Shown: positions 42,853 through 52,111 of the stretch, in pieces | Layout: every line of letters starts with the position of its first letter | Numbering within the stretch: position 1 is the first letter of the stretch | Source: Pseudomonadota bacterium | GTDB taxonomy: Bacteria; Pseudomonadota; Gammaproteobacteria; Burkholderiales; Burkholderiaceae_C | Length of the DNA: 64,000 nt | Assembly (NCBI GenBank): GCA_018241225.1 | Contig: JAFEEG010000001.1 | Location: 434,001 to 498,000, forward strand | Direction: 5' to 3' | Program-made: the position numbers and the translations under genes | The notes under the pieces: model-generated | What the model was told of the DNA's origin: nothing | The model's input: the letters and a program-made list of their open reading frames with translations, nothing else | Database searches by the model: none

Positions 42853-43479
42853 GTGACATCAAGCGATGCCGCCACCGCAATCCGGGTCGCCGTGCTCGGC
42901 GAATGGGTGCCTCCGCAGCTTGCAGACGTGCTGGCATTGCAGCGGGCCGAAGAGCCTGGAACCGTCGCTGCATTGGTCGAATGTGCTGCTGCAGCGCCTG
43001 TAAGTGAATCGACGAGAGACGGCTTCGATTTCGCGCTGTCCCCCGCGGATTTGGAGTGGTCTGACTGGGTGTGCGAACCACTGTGGTACGACACGCTCGC
43101 CGTCGCCGTCGCCAAGCGCTCTCATCTCTTGATCTCCCGCGAAGTGCCACGCCGCGAGTTACTGAAGCAGCCAATCATCTGCGCGAGATCGACCACCGAA
43201 GAGACATGGCGTGGCACCGTGCATCGGCTACTCAAGGATGTGCCACAGACCCGCGAGCAGACAGTGAGCACCTTCGACATGGCGATGACGCTCGTTGCAG
43301 CAGGATATGGCATCACCATCGCGCCCGCGGCGAGGCTGGCGGGTTACCAACACAGAGGCGTCGCCGTGCGGCCGCTCACCGACACGCCGGCGATCGTGTC
43401 GACCTATCTGCTTCAGCCCCATACCGCATTGGCCGAACACCTGCAGCGATTCGCATGCCGTGTCCGCTCCATGTCGTGA
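42853..43479 (+). CDS. LysR-type substrate-binding domain without HTH
   Basis: 208 residues from a GTG at 42853 (GAGGA at 42839-42843). The pattern DGFDFALSPADLEW, EPLWYDTLAVAVAKRSHLL, LLKQPIICARSTTEETW and TLVAAGYGITIAPAARLAGYQ is that of the LysR effector-binding (periplasmic-binding-protein-like) domain. The roughly 90-residue N-terminal winged HTH is missing and no in-frame remnant is seen upstream. It could be a stand-alone ligand-binding protein working with the adjacent XRE repressor, or a truncated regulator. Confidence 0.75.
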   Translation: MTSSDAATAIRVAVLGEWVPPQLADVLALQRAEEPGTVAALVECAAAAPVSESTRDGFDFALSPADLEWSDWVCEPLWYDTLAVAVAKRSHLLISREVPRRELLKQPIICARSTTEETWRGTVHRLLKDVPQTREQTVSTFDMAMTLVAAGYGITIAPAARLAGYQHRGVAVRPLTDTPAIVSTYLLQPHTALAEHLQRFACRVRSMS

Positions 43480-43486
43480 TGCGCCA

Positions 43487-43770
43487 AGGAGCGGATCGTC
43501 GCCTCGGTCGCGGCGGTGTCACTCGCGCACCTGCTCAACGTCAATCTGGTTCGCAAATGGCTCGTCAGCAAGAGACTGAAACGCACGGGCTTGGCGGCGC
43601 CACGCCGATCACTCCGCGACCGCATGTCGAGTCAACGACACCGCCACACCTCGATGGCGCCACCGGCGCTGCACTTCGTGCCGCTAGAGCTGACCTCGGC
43701 CGGCAGCCAGGTCGCTCCTGCAGTTGATCGTTCAGTGGCCCCCGGCTTGTGGGCGATGCGGCTTGGGTAG
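43487..43770 (+). pseudogene. decayed IS66-type transposase accessory fragment
   Basis: An open stretch reading ERIVASVAAVSLAHLLNVNLVRKWL and, further on, PPALHFVPLEL resembles the HTH and C-terminal tail of the IS66 OrfA/TnpA protein (VA..LA...NANLV.KW...FVPV.L). There is no credible start, and the rest of an IS66 element is absent. Resemblance is judged by eye, so the family is tentative. Confidence 0.45.
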
Positions 43771-44219
43771 GCGACCTGGCTGCGGCGCTGAAGTGCTCAA
43801 TCAAAACTACCGAACAGCCGAATCGAGGAACTGCTGCCGCACCGCCGAGGCATCAACGCACTCAGCGAGCTGACGTCCACATGAAGAACATCGAGATGAT
43901 GTTGATGAACGACCATGATGAGATCACACCAGCGTGATCGGATCGAATGCGAGCACCGCCCGTGCCGCCGATGGTCACAACTGCGCGCGCCATGTTCGTG
44001 AGGCGCGAAGATGAGACTCTCAACACGCTACGCAACCGGCTGGGCAGGGCCGTCGCAAGTGCGGCGAAGAGGGGCACGGGCATCGACGCGAGCAACGATC
44101 CTGACGATTGACCAGCGCTGCCGACTGGACCGCAAGATGCTCAAAAAACAGGCGCCAAACCAACTCCACGTTGGCAATAAGTCGGCAATAGAAATGGACT
44201 GATCAAGCGCGAAAAATAA
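43771..44219. other. unassigned ICE/chromosome junction sequence
   Basis: About 450 nt with no convincing full gene. A 46-codon frame at 43971-44111 (MVTTARAMFVRREDETLNTL onward, ending NDPDD) has plausible composition but no recognised family or strong ribosome-binding site. An RIEELLPHR-like stretch near 43820 may be more transposase debris. The ICE/chromosome boundary should lie within or near here, next to the 3' end of tRNA-Asp. No direct repeat of the tRNA end was found. Confidence 0.4.
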
Positions 44220-44252
44220 AAAAGCCTAAGTGGATCAACCACTTAGGCTTTT
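44220..44252 (-). terminator. terminator of the tRNA operon
   Basis: AAAAGCCTAAGTGG at 44220-44233 pairs perfectly with CCACTTAGGCTTTT at 44239-44252 (14 bp, 5-nt loop). Read on the minus strand it is followed by TTATTTTTC. It starts 4 nt past the encoded CCA of tRNA-Asp, so it ends the Ala-Glu-Asp tRNA transcript. Confidence 0.92.
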
Positions 44253-44256
44253 GTTC

Positions 44257-44333
44257 TGGCGGAGTGGACGGGACTCGAACCCGCGACCCCCGGCGTGACA
44301 GGCCGGTATTCTAACCAACTGAACTACCACTCC
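44257..44333 (-). tRNA. tRNA-Asp (GTC)
   Basis: 77 nt with the CCA end encoded (TGG at 44257-44259 on the plus strand). The acceptor stem GGAGTGG/CCACTCC, the D-loop GTTCAGTTGGTTAGAA, the anticodon GTC in CCTGTCACG and the T-arm GCGGGTTCGAGTCCCGT are all intact. Its 3' end faces the ICE, the usual orientation of a tRNA attachment site, although no flanking repeat was identified. Confidence 0.97.
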
Positions 44334-44392
44334 GCGTTGGTGTGACTTTCGCTCTCGCACCTTGCAGTGCTTGAGCCAAGTGCCACAAAACT

Positions 44393-44468
44393 TGGCGACC
44401 CTACGGGGATTCGAACCCCGGTACTCACCGTGAAAGGGTGATGTCCTAGGCCTCTAGACGATAGGGTC
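44393..44468 (-). tRNA. tRNA-Glu (TTC)
   Basis: 76 nt with encoded CCA. The acceptor GACCCTA/TAGGGTC, the anticodon TTC within CCTTTCACG and the T-arm CCGGGGTTCGAATCCCCG are intact. It lies between tRNA-Ala and tRNA-Asp on the same strand, downstream of gltX, whose product charges this tRNA. Confidence 0.97.
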
Positions 44469-44543
44469 AAAACCTTAGGAACCGTGCTGCTGGTTAGGCA
44501 GCACCTACCTTCATTACTCCTCGACGCCCGGCCCAAATTTCTT

Positions 44544-44619
<76 letters not shown>

Positions 44620-44637
44620 TTGGGTGTCGAGCCTCAG

Positions 44638-44667
44638 ATTATAGCTCGAATTTCACGCTCTTTTCAA
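44638..44667 (-). promoter_or_regulatory. promoter of the tRNA operon, inside gltX 3' end
   Basis: Read on the minus strand, TTGAAA (44667-44662) is spaced 18 bp from a perfect TATAAT (44643-44638), which ends 18 nt before the 5' end of tRNA-Ala. The -35 box lies in the last gltX codons and the -10 after its stop. The tRNAs can thus be transcribed independently of purF-metZ-gltX. Confidence 0.8.
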
Positions 44668-46047
44668 TCGCTCAATAATTTTTTCGCGAGAGAAGTTTGC
44701 GAGCACCGCGTCGAGTGAAGGTGTCTGGGGTGTACCCATTACCAATACTCTCACTGGCATCGCCAGTGCGGGCATCTTCAAGCCATGTTCCGAGAGGACT
44801 TCCTTGATCGCCGAAGCGATTGCTGGTTTGTCCCAAGCAACAGCAGAGAGTTTAACAGCTAAAGAGGCGATTGCCGGCCTCACTGCATCAGAAATATGTT
44901 GTGCGCGATCTTCTTCTGATGGCGTGACATCGGTGTAGTACGCAGCAGCCCAATTTGCGAGCGCAACGATCGTGTCGCAGCGGTCCTTGAACAAGCCGCA
45001 GATGGCACTGAGGCGCTCATCGGCAGTGATGCCGCGCTTGTTCAATTGCTCTGCCACCAGCGGTGCGAGTGCATCGTCGGCCATGGCCTTCAAGTGCTGC
45101 GCATTCACCCAACGCAACTTGGTCTCGTCGAACTGCGCGGCGCTGCGACCGAGGTGATCGAGGTTGAACCACTCGATGAACTGGGCACGCGAGAAGATCT
45201 CGTCGTCACCGTGACTCCAGCCCAGGCGCGCGAGGTAGTTCACCATGGCGTCGGGCAAGAAGCCCTCGTCGCGATACTGCGTGACGGGCTTGGCGCCGTG
45301 GCGCTTGCTCATCTTCTCGCCCTGCTCGTTGAGCACCGTTGGCAGGTGCGCATACACCGGCGGTTCCTTGCCCAGCGCGCGGAAGATATTGATCTGCCGC
45401 GGCGTGTTGTTCACGTGGTCGTCGCCACGGATCACGTGCGTGATGTTCATGTCGATGTCATCGACCACCACGCAGAAGTTGTAGGTGGGCGTGCCGTCGG
45501 GTCGAGCGATCACCAGGTCGTCGAGTTCGTCGTTGCTGACTTCGACGCGGCCCTTGACCTTGTCGTCCCACGCCACTGCACCGTCTTGCGGGTTGCGAAA
45601 GCGCAGCACGGGCTTCACGCCTTCGGGCACCGCCGGCAGGGTCTTGCCGGGCTCGGGACGCCAGGTGCCGTCGTAGCGCGGCTTGAGCTTGGCGGCCATC
45701 TGCTTCTCGCGCAGCGCATCGAGTTCTTCCACGCTCATGTAGCAGGGATACACCAGGCCTTGCTGCTGCATCTGCGCCAGCACTTCCTTGTAGCGATCCA
45801 TGCGCTGCATCTGATAGAACGGACCTTCGTCATGGTCGAGCCCCAGCCACGCCATGCCTTCGAGGATGACGTCGACGGCCGCCTGCGTCGAACGCTCGAC
45901 GTCCGTGTCCTCGATTCGAAGAACGAAGTCGCCGCCCGTGGAGCGCGCAAAGGCCCACGGGTACAGCGCCGAGCGGATGTTGCCCAGGTGAATGAAGCCC
46001 GTCGGCGAAGGCGCGAAGCGGGTACGGGTCTTGGTGTTTGTCGTCAT
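44653..46047 (-). CDS. gltX: glutamyl-tRNA synthetase
   Basis: 464 residues, ATG 46047. The class I motifs are the HIGH equivalent HLGN in [20 protein letters not shown] (about 10-29) and KMSKR in GEKMSKRHG (about 240). Length and the C-terminal anticodon-binding region are normal. It attaches glutamate to tRNA-Glu in the cytosol. Its start overlaps the metZ stop (ATGA), and tRNA-Ala, -Glu and -Asp follow it. Confidence 0.97.
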   Translation of the reverse strand: MTTNTKTRTRFAPSPTGFIHLGNIRSALYPWAFARSTGGDFVLRIEDTDVERSTQAAVDVILEGMAWLGLDHDEGPFYQMQRMDRYKEVLAQMQQQGLVYPCYMSVEELDALREKQMAAKLKPRYDGTWRPEPGKTLPAVPEGVKPVLRFRNPQDGAVAWDDKVKGRVEVSNDELDDLVIARPDGTPTYNFCVVVDDIDMNITHVIRGDDHVNNTPRQINIFRALGKEPPVYAHLPTVLNEQGEKMSKRHGAKPVTQYRDEGFLPDAMVNYLARLGWSHGDDEIFSRAQFIEWFNLDHLGRSAAQFDETKLRWVNAQHLKAMADDALAPLVAEQLNKRGITADERLSAICGLFKDRCDTIVALANWAAAYYTDVTPSEEDRAQHISDAVRPAIASLAVKLSAVAWDKPAIASAIKEVLSEHGLKMPALAMPVRVLVMGTPQTPSLDAVLANFSREKIIERLKRA

Positions 46048-47258
46048 TGGGTCAGGGTCGCCAGGCCGCGCAGCAGGTCGTCCTGGATGTCTTCGTGATG
46101 CTCCAGGCCCACCGCGAGGCGGATCGTTCCCTGGGTGATGCCGGCGGCTTGCCGCTGTTCTTCGGAAAGACGGCCGTGCGACGTGGTGGCCGGGTGGCTG
46201 ATGATGGTCTTGGTGTCGCCCAGGTTGGTGGCGATGGAGAGCACGCGGCAGCTGTCGATGACGTGGAATGCCTTGGCGCGCTCTGCCTCGAGGCTGTCGC
46301 CCTTGAGCACGAACGACAGCACGCCGCCGCCCAGGCCGCTTTGCTGGCGCATGGCCAACTCGTGCTGCGGATGCGAGGGCAGGCCCGGATAGAACACCCG
46401 CGCCACCTGCGGCTGGGCCTCGAGCCAGCGTGCAATGGCCAATGCGCGTTCGCACTGCGCCTTCACGCGCACGCCCAGCGTTTCCATGCCCTTGAGCACG
46501 ACCCAGGCGTTGAACGGGGACAGCACCATGCCGGCCGTGCGCACGATGGGCGCAAACTTCTCGGTGATGAGTTGCTGGCTGCCGCACAGCGCGCCAGCCA
46601 TCACCCTGCCCTGCCCGTCCAGGTACTTGGTGCCCGAGTGCATGACCAGGTCGGCACCCAGCAGCGTGGGCTTTTGCAGGATGGGCGTGGCGAAAGCGTT
46701 GTCCACCGCGAGCAAGGCGCCGGCCGCATGTGCGATCTCGGCCAGGGCCGCGATGTCGCACACCTCGGTGAGCGGGTTGGTGGGCGTCTCGGCAAACAGC
46801 AGCTTGGTGTTGGGGCGCACGGCAGCGCGCCATTCGTCCACGTTGGTCTGCGAGACGAAGGTGGTCTCGACGCCGAACTTGCCGAACTCCTTGCCGAACA
46901 GGTTCAGCGTGGAGCCGAACATGGAGCGCGAGAGGATGACGTGGTCACCCGCCTTGAGCAGACCCATGATCATCATCAGGATCGCGCCCATGCCGCTGGC
47001 CGCGCCGATGGCAGCCTCGGTGCCCTCCAGCGCGGCAAGGCGCTTTTCGAAGGCGGTGACGGTCGGGTTGGACGTGCGCGCGTAGGTGTAGCCCTCGCCA
47101 CTGGCAAAGCGCTGGGCCGAGGTGGCGGCATCGGGCTGCACGAAACCGCTGGTGAGATACAGCGCCTCGGAGTTCTCGCCGTACTGGCTGCGTTCAATGG
47201 AGGTGCGCACCGCCAGCGTCTCGGGTCGCAGGCCTTCGGGCAGGGTCTTGTCGGTCAT
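46044..47258 (-). CDS. metZ: O-succinylhomoserine sulfhydrylase
   Basis: 404 residues from ATG 47258; a GTG at 47270 overlapping purF is an alternative. It is a Cys/Met-metabolism PLP enzyme: [11 protein letters not shown] near 60, the Schiff-base lysine in [11 protein letters not shown] near 208, and SLGG-like loop [19 protein letters not shown] near 348. It condenses O-succinylhomoserine with sulfide to homocysteine for methionine synthesis. The purF-metZ order is usual in Burkholderiales. MetZ is favoured over cystathionine gamma-synthase by that context, not by a unique residue. Confidence 0.9.
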   Translation of the reverse strand: MTDKTLPEGLRPETLAVRTSIERSQYGENSEALYLTSGFVQPDAATSAQRFASGEGYTYARTSNPTVTAFEKRLAALEGTEAAIGAASGMGAILMMIMGLLKAGDHVILSRSMFGSTLNLFGKEFGKFGVETTFVSQTNVDEWRAAVRPNTKLLFAETPTNPLTEVCDIAALAEIAHAAGALLAVDNAFATPILQKPTLLGADLVMHSGTKYLDGQGRVMAGALCGSQQLITEKFAPIVRTAGMVLSPFNAWVVLKGMETLGVRVKAQCERALAIARWLEAQPQVARVFYPGLPSHPQHELAMRQQSGLGGGVLSFVLKGDSLEAERAKAFHVIDSCRVLSIATNLGDTKTIISHPATTSHGRLSEEQRQAAGITQGTIRLAVGLEHHEDIQDDLLRGLATLTQ

Positions 47259-47259
47259 C

Positions 47260-48783
<1,524 letters not shown>

Positions 48784-48795
48784 GAGGCGTTCCTT

Positions 48796-49281
48796 TTAGG
48801 GCAAGAAGCTTGCCAGTTTCTCGGGCAGCGCGGGCTTGGCGCTCTGCAATGTCATATCCATGAGGGCGGCGCTGTGAGAACCACGCCACCATTCGTTCTC
48901 GCTCATCGAAAAAAGATGGACCACCACGGCCGCCACCAGCAGGGTGAGCGCGCCGCGCGCCAGGCCGAATACGGCGCCCAGCGTGCGGTCCACCGGCCGC
49001 AGACCGGCAGCCTTGACCAGGGCGCGGATCAGGCTGGCCAGCAGGCCGACGCCGAATGCCACGGCGATGAAGATCAGGACGAAGGCCGCCGGATAGCGCC
49101 AGGCCGCGTCAGGCTCGCCCACTGGCAACCAGGCCGCCACCGGGGTGGCAAACCACTGCGCCAACGCGAATGCCGCGACCCAACCCATGAGCGTGATCAC
49201 CTCGAACAACAGGCCGCGCCAGATACCGATGAGCATCGAGACCCCGAGCACGGCAACAGCAATCCAATCCAGCGGGGCCAC
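48796..49281 (-). CDS. cvpA: CvpA family membrane protein
   Basis: 161 residues from a GTG at 49281. About four transmembrane helices (6-22, 27-48, 65-88 and 104-125), with APLDWIAVAVLGVSMLIGIWRG at the start as is typical of CvpA. In E. coli it is linked to colicin V production and envelope stress, and it commonly precedes purF. Start strength is weak, with no clear ribosome-binding site. Confidence 0.93.
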   Translation of the reverse strand: MAPLDWIAVAVLGVSMLIGIWRGLLFEVITLMGWVAAFALAQWFATPVAAWLPVGEPDAAWRYPAAFVLIFIAVAFGVGLLASLIRALVKAAGLRPVDRTLGAVFGLARGALTLLVAAVVVHLFSMSENEWWRGSHSAALMDMTLQSAKPALPEKLASFLP

Positions 49282-49296
49282 GACCAGGGGAACCCG

Positions 49297-50151
49297 CTAC
49301 AGCGTGAGGACGGCGGCGGGCAATGCCAGTTCCTTGACCTTGCCCGCGGCCTTGTCGGCATCGGCGCGCGAGGCAAAGGGGCCCACGCGCACACGCGTGC
49401 GCTCGCCTTCCGATGTCTTGGCCACGTTGGTGTAAGTCTTGAGTCCGGCCTTTTCCAGCTTTTGGCGCACTTCGCGCGCCTTGCCTGCGTCGGCAAACGC
49501 GCCCACCTGCACCACGAAGCGACCGCTGTCGGACGCGGCCGGCGCTGCGCCATTGCCGTCGAGCAGCGCACGAGCGCGCGCGCCGTCATCGGTGGCGGCA
49601 TTTTTTGCCGGGGTCTTGGGTTCAGCCTTTGCTTCGGGCTTGGGTTCTGGCTTTGGCTCGGATTTGCGTTCCGGCTTGGCCTCGGGCTTGGCCTCTGGCT
49701 TGGCTTCCACCTTGGGCTCAGGCTTTGGCTCGGGTTTGGCTTCGACCTTCGGCGACGGGCTGGCCGGCGCCTGCGCGGTGATTTCGGTGCCGTCGGCTCG
49801 CTCGGTGATCACGTGGTCGCCGGCGGAATCGGCCGCGCGGGCGCTGCGCTCGGGCTTGGGGGCCGCTTCGGGCTTGGCCTCAGGTGCGGGCGCCGCAGGC
49901 ACCGCCAGCGGCTTGCTCTTGGCGCGGTCCGGAATTTCGATGGGAATGTCGCCGGGCACGGGGCGCGGCTGCGTGTCGAACAGCAGCGGGAAACCGACAA
50001 CACCCACCAGCACCAGCACTGCTGCGCCAACCAGACGGTGGCGCGCGCGGCGCCGCATCGACTCCACGCTTTCCGCTGGGGCTGCCGCACCTGCGGCGTT
50101 GCGTGTTTCGTTGCCCTGTTGGCCTGCCGAGCGGAACTTGAAAAACGCCAT
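49297..50151 (-). CDS. dedD: SPOR-domain protein (DedD-like)
   Basis: 284 residues, ATG 50151 (MAFFKFRSAG). A cytoplasmic N-terminus, one transmembrane helix (about 37-55, LVGAAVLVLVGVVGFPLLF), a long low-complexity Lys/Pro/Glu/Ala region (about 90-190) and a C-terminal SPOR domain (RFVVQVGAFADAGKAREVRQKLEKAGL) that binds denuded septal peptidoglycan. Role in cell division. The repeat region could vary between strains. A more upstream ATG (50205) is rejected. Confidence 0.92.
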   Translation of the reverse strand: MAFFKFRSAGQQGNETRNAAGAAAPAESVESMRRRARHRLVGAAVLVLVGVVGFPLLFDTQPRPVPGDIPIEIPDRAKSKPLAVPAAPAPEAKPEAAPKPERSARAADSAGDHVITERADGTEITAQAPASPSPKVEAKPEPKPEPKVEAKPEAKPEAKPERKSEPKPEPKPEAKAEPKTPAKNAATDDGARARALLDGNGAAPAASDSGRFVVQVGAFADAGKAREVRQKLEKAGLKTYTNVAKTSEGERTRVRVGPFASRADADKAAGKVKELALPAAVLTL

Positions 50152-50259
50152 CTTGAACGTCGATCCTGAAGGTAGCGAGATGTGGAGCCGAGGGCCAAAA
50201 ATCAAGGCCCATCCAAGGCCCCGACCGAGGGGCCCTGGCGATCGGCCCGGCTCTACGGG

Positions 50260-51555
50260 TCAGGCGTCCGGCAGCAGGTGTTTTGCTTGCAGACGGGGCG
50301 TTCCGTGCTCCAGCACGCCACCCACCGTGAAGAACGATCCGAAGACGACGATTCTATCAGCCGGGCCTGCGGCGGCGACGGCGGCATCCAATGCGGCCTG
50401 GGGTGACGGATGGGTACTTTCGGTGGCGTCCGTGCGGGTGTTCTGCTCGCGCCAGCGGGCGGCCAAGTCGGCGGCACCGGCCGCGCGCGGCGTGGGCAGG
50501 TCGCAGAAGTACCAGCGGTCGATCATCGGGCCGATGCGCGAGAGGATGGGCGCCAGGTCCTTGTCTGCCATCACGCCGAATACCCCGTGCGTGTTGGGAT
50601 AGAAGCCCATGGCGTCCAGGTTCTCGGCCAGTGCGGCAACCGCATGCGCGTTGTGCGCCACGTCCAGCACCAGCGTGGGCTGGCCCGGAACGATCTGGAA
50701 GCGCCCCGGCAGCTCGACCATGGCCAGGCCCACGCGCACCGCCTGCGCGGTGATGGGCAGCTTCTGGCGCAGCGCTTCGAGCGCCGCCAGCACCCCGGCC
50801 GCGTTGATCAGCTGGTTGGCGCCGCGCAGCGCCGGATAAGCCAGGCCGCTGTAGCGCCGCCCGCGCCCTGCCCAGCCCCATTGCTGCTTGTCGCCCGCCA
50901 CGTTGAAGTCCTGCCCGAACTGCCAGAGTTCGGCGCCGATCTCCTTGGCCCGGGCCAGCACGCTCGCCGGCGGCACCGGGTCGCTCACGATGACGGGGCG
51001 GCCGGTGCGCATGATGCCGGCCTTTTCGTAGCCGATCGATTCGCGGTCTGGCCCCAGGAAGTCCATGTGGTCCAGGTCGATGCTGGTGATGATGGCGCAG
51101 TCGGCATCGATGATGTTCACCGCGTCCAGCCGCCCGCCCAGGCCCACCTCGAGAATGGCCGCATCCAGCTTCTGGGCCGCCATGCATTGCAGGATGGCCA
51201 GGGTGGTGAATTCGAAATATGTCAACGGCACATCGCCGCGCGCGGCCTCCACGGCCTCGAAGTGCGGCACCAGCACCTGCTCTTGCACCGGCTGGCCCTG
51301 CAGCCGCAGGCGCTCCTCGAAGTGCACCAGGTGCGGCGAGCTGTAGACGCCGGTGCGGTAGCCGGCATTCATCAGGATGGATTCGAGCATCGCGCAGGTC
51401 GAGCCCTTGCCGTTGGTGCCGGCCACGGTGATGACCGGGCAGGAAAAGGCCAGGCCCATGCGCTGCGCCACCTGGCGCACGCGCTCCAGGCCGAGCTCGA
51501 TGGTCTTGGGATGCTGTTGCTCGGCGTGCGCGAGCCAATCGCTTAGGGTTTGCAT
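50260..51555 (-). CDS. folC: dihydrofolate/folylpolyglutamate synthase
   Basis: 431 residues, ATG 51555. The Mur-ligase-like P-loop TVAGTNGKGSTCAMLE is at about 44-59, with SSPHLVHFEERLRL near 75 and LEVGLGGRLDAVN near 140. It adds glutamate to dihydropteroate and folates. First gene of the folC-dedD-cvpA-purF-metZ-gltX run. It is divergent from the disrupted yffB start at 51604. Confidence 0.95.
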   Translation of the reverse strand: MQTLSDWLAHAEQQHPKTIELGLERVRQVAQRMGLAFSCPVITVAGTNGKGSTCAMLESILMNAGYRTGVYSSPHLVHFEERLRLQGQPVQEQVLVPHFEAVEAARGDVPLTYFEFTTLAILQCMAAQKLDAAILEVGLGGRLDAVNIIDADCAIITSIDLDHMDFLGPDRESIGYEKAGIMRTGRPVIVSDPVPPASVLARAKEIGAELWQFGQDFNVAGDKQQWGWAGRGRRYSGLAYPALRGANQLINAAGVLAALEALRQKLPITAQAVRVGLAMVELPGRFQIVPGQPTLVLDVAHNAHAVAALAENLDAMGFYPNTHGVFGVMADKDLAPILSRIGPMIDRWYFCDLPTPRAAGAADLAARWREQNTRTDATESTHPSPQAALDAAVAAAGPADRIVVFGSFFTVGGVLEHGTPRLQAKHLLPDA

Positions 51556-51603
51556 GGAGTCTTCGATTGTCGCAGGGCGCGGGCGGCGGCATGATTCGGG
51601 CCC

Positions 51604-51651
51604 ATGAGCACCACCACTGTCTACGGCATTACCAATTGGAACGTCGCGTAG
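51604..51651 (+). pseudogene. yffB/arsC-like gene cut after 11 codons
   Basis: The frame MSTTTVYGITN matches the start of the YffB/ArsC-like thioredoxin-fold family (TTVYGI.NCDTVKKA). At the codon for the catalytic cysteine the sequence changes to WNVA and a stop. The point of change (about 51637) is directly followed by the integrative element with its recombinase gene, so this is the chromosomal remnant at one attachment junction. The rest of the gene should lie at the other end of the element, outside the window. Confidence 0.7.
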
Positions 51652-51779
51652 GCTTTTCCGTCTCTTTCCCTAGCTAGTTCCACACTCGACTTCACAAGGT
51701 TTTCAGAGGGAATATCGGGTCACTACGGAATTCCGTAGCTTTCCGTCCTTTAACCCTCTACCTAGCGAGTTTCCTAGCT
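51625..51779. other. attachment-site region of the second element
   Basis: The presumed core (GGCATTACCAATTG, 51625-51638) ends where yffB similarity stops. To its right lie features expected of recombinase arm sites: TTTCCCTAGCTA near 51666 repeated as TTTCCTAGCTA near 51771, and the palindrome at 51723-51738. The recombinase gene starts 330 nt further on. The second att copy is outside the window, so the core is inferred. Confidence 0.5.
51723..51738. repeat. 16-bp perfect palindrome near attachment site
   Basis: CTACGGAA and TTCCGTAG meet without a spacer. It lies 42 nt before the start of the gene preceding the recombinase. Possible excisionase or repressor site. Confidence 0.6.
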
Positions 51780-52109
51780 ATGATCACTTTTAACCTCACT
51801 ATCGGAGCCCCCTCCTCCACTCGGCTCAGCGGCCTCGCCGCGACCAAGTACACGGCCGCACCGCGCACCAATCAGTTCGAGGCGACCGTCAACGGCGCGA
51901 AGGCGCCGGCATGGACGACCAGCGGCGGCGGGAGCCACTACATCTACTTCAAGCAGGACGAGCAGCTGTATTACGTCAAGGTGGCCGGCCCCGGCGAACT
52001 CACCGCCGCACGGCAGGCACTAGCCGTTACCACTGATGCCTACGAAACGGTCATGAACCAGATCGAACCCAAGCGCCCGACCCGCCGCCGCGCAGCGAAG
52101 AAGGCGTGA
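51780..52109 (+). CDS. small hypothetical protein before recombinase
   Basis: 109 residues, ATG 51780, no strong ribosome-binding site. A predicted beta-rich domain (YTAAPRTNQFEATVNGAKAPAW, SHYIYFKQDEQLYYVKVAG) and a basic tail (PKRPTRRRAAKKA). The stop is 2 nt before the recombinase ATG, so the two are likely co-translated. It could be a DNA-binding accessory or excisionase-like protein; no family recognised. Confidence 0.6.
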   Translation: MITFNLTIGAPSSTRLSGLAATKYTAAPRTNQFEATVNGAKAPAWTTSGGGSHYIYFKQDEQLYYVKVAGPGELTAARQALAVTTDAYETVMNQIEPKRPTRRRAAKKA

Positions 52110-52111
52110 CC

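Noticed and set aside
43487..44111. Complete insertion sequence at the ICE end
   Set aside because: Only fragments resembling IS66 OrfA are present. No terminal inverted repeats or intact transposase could be found.
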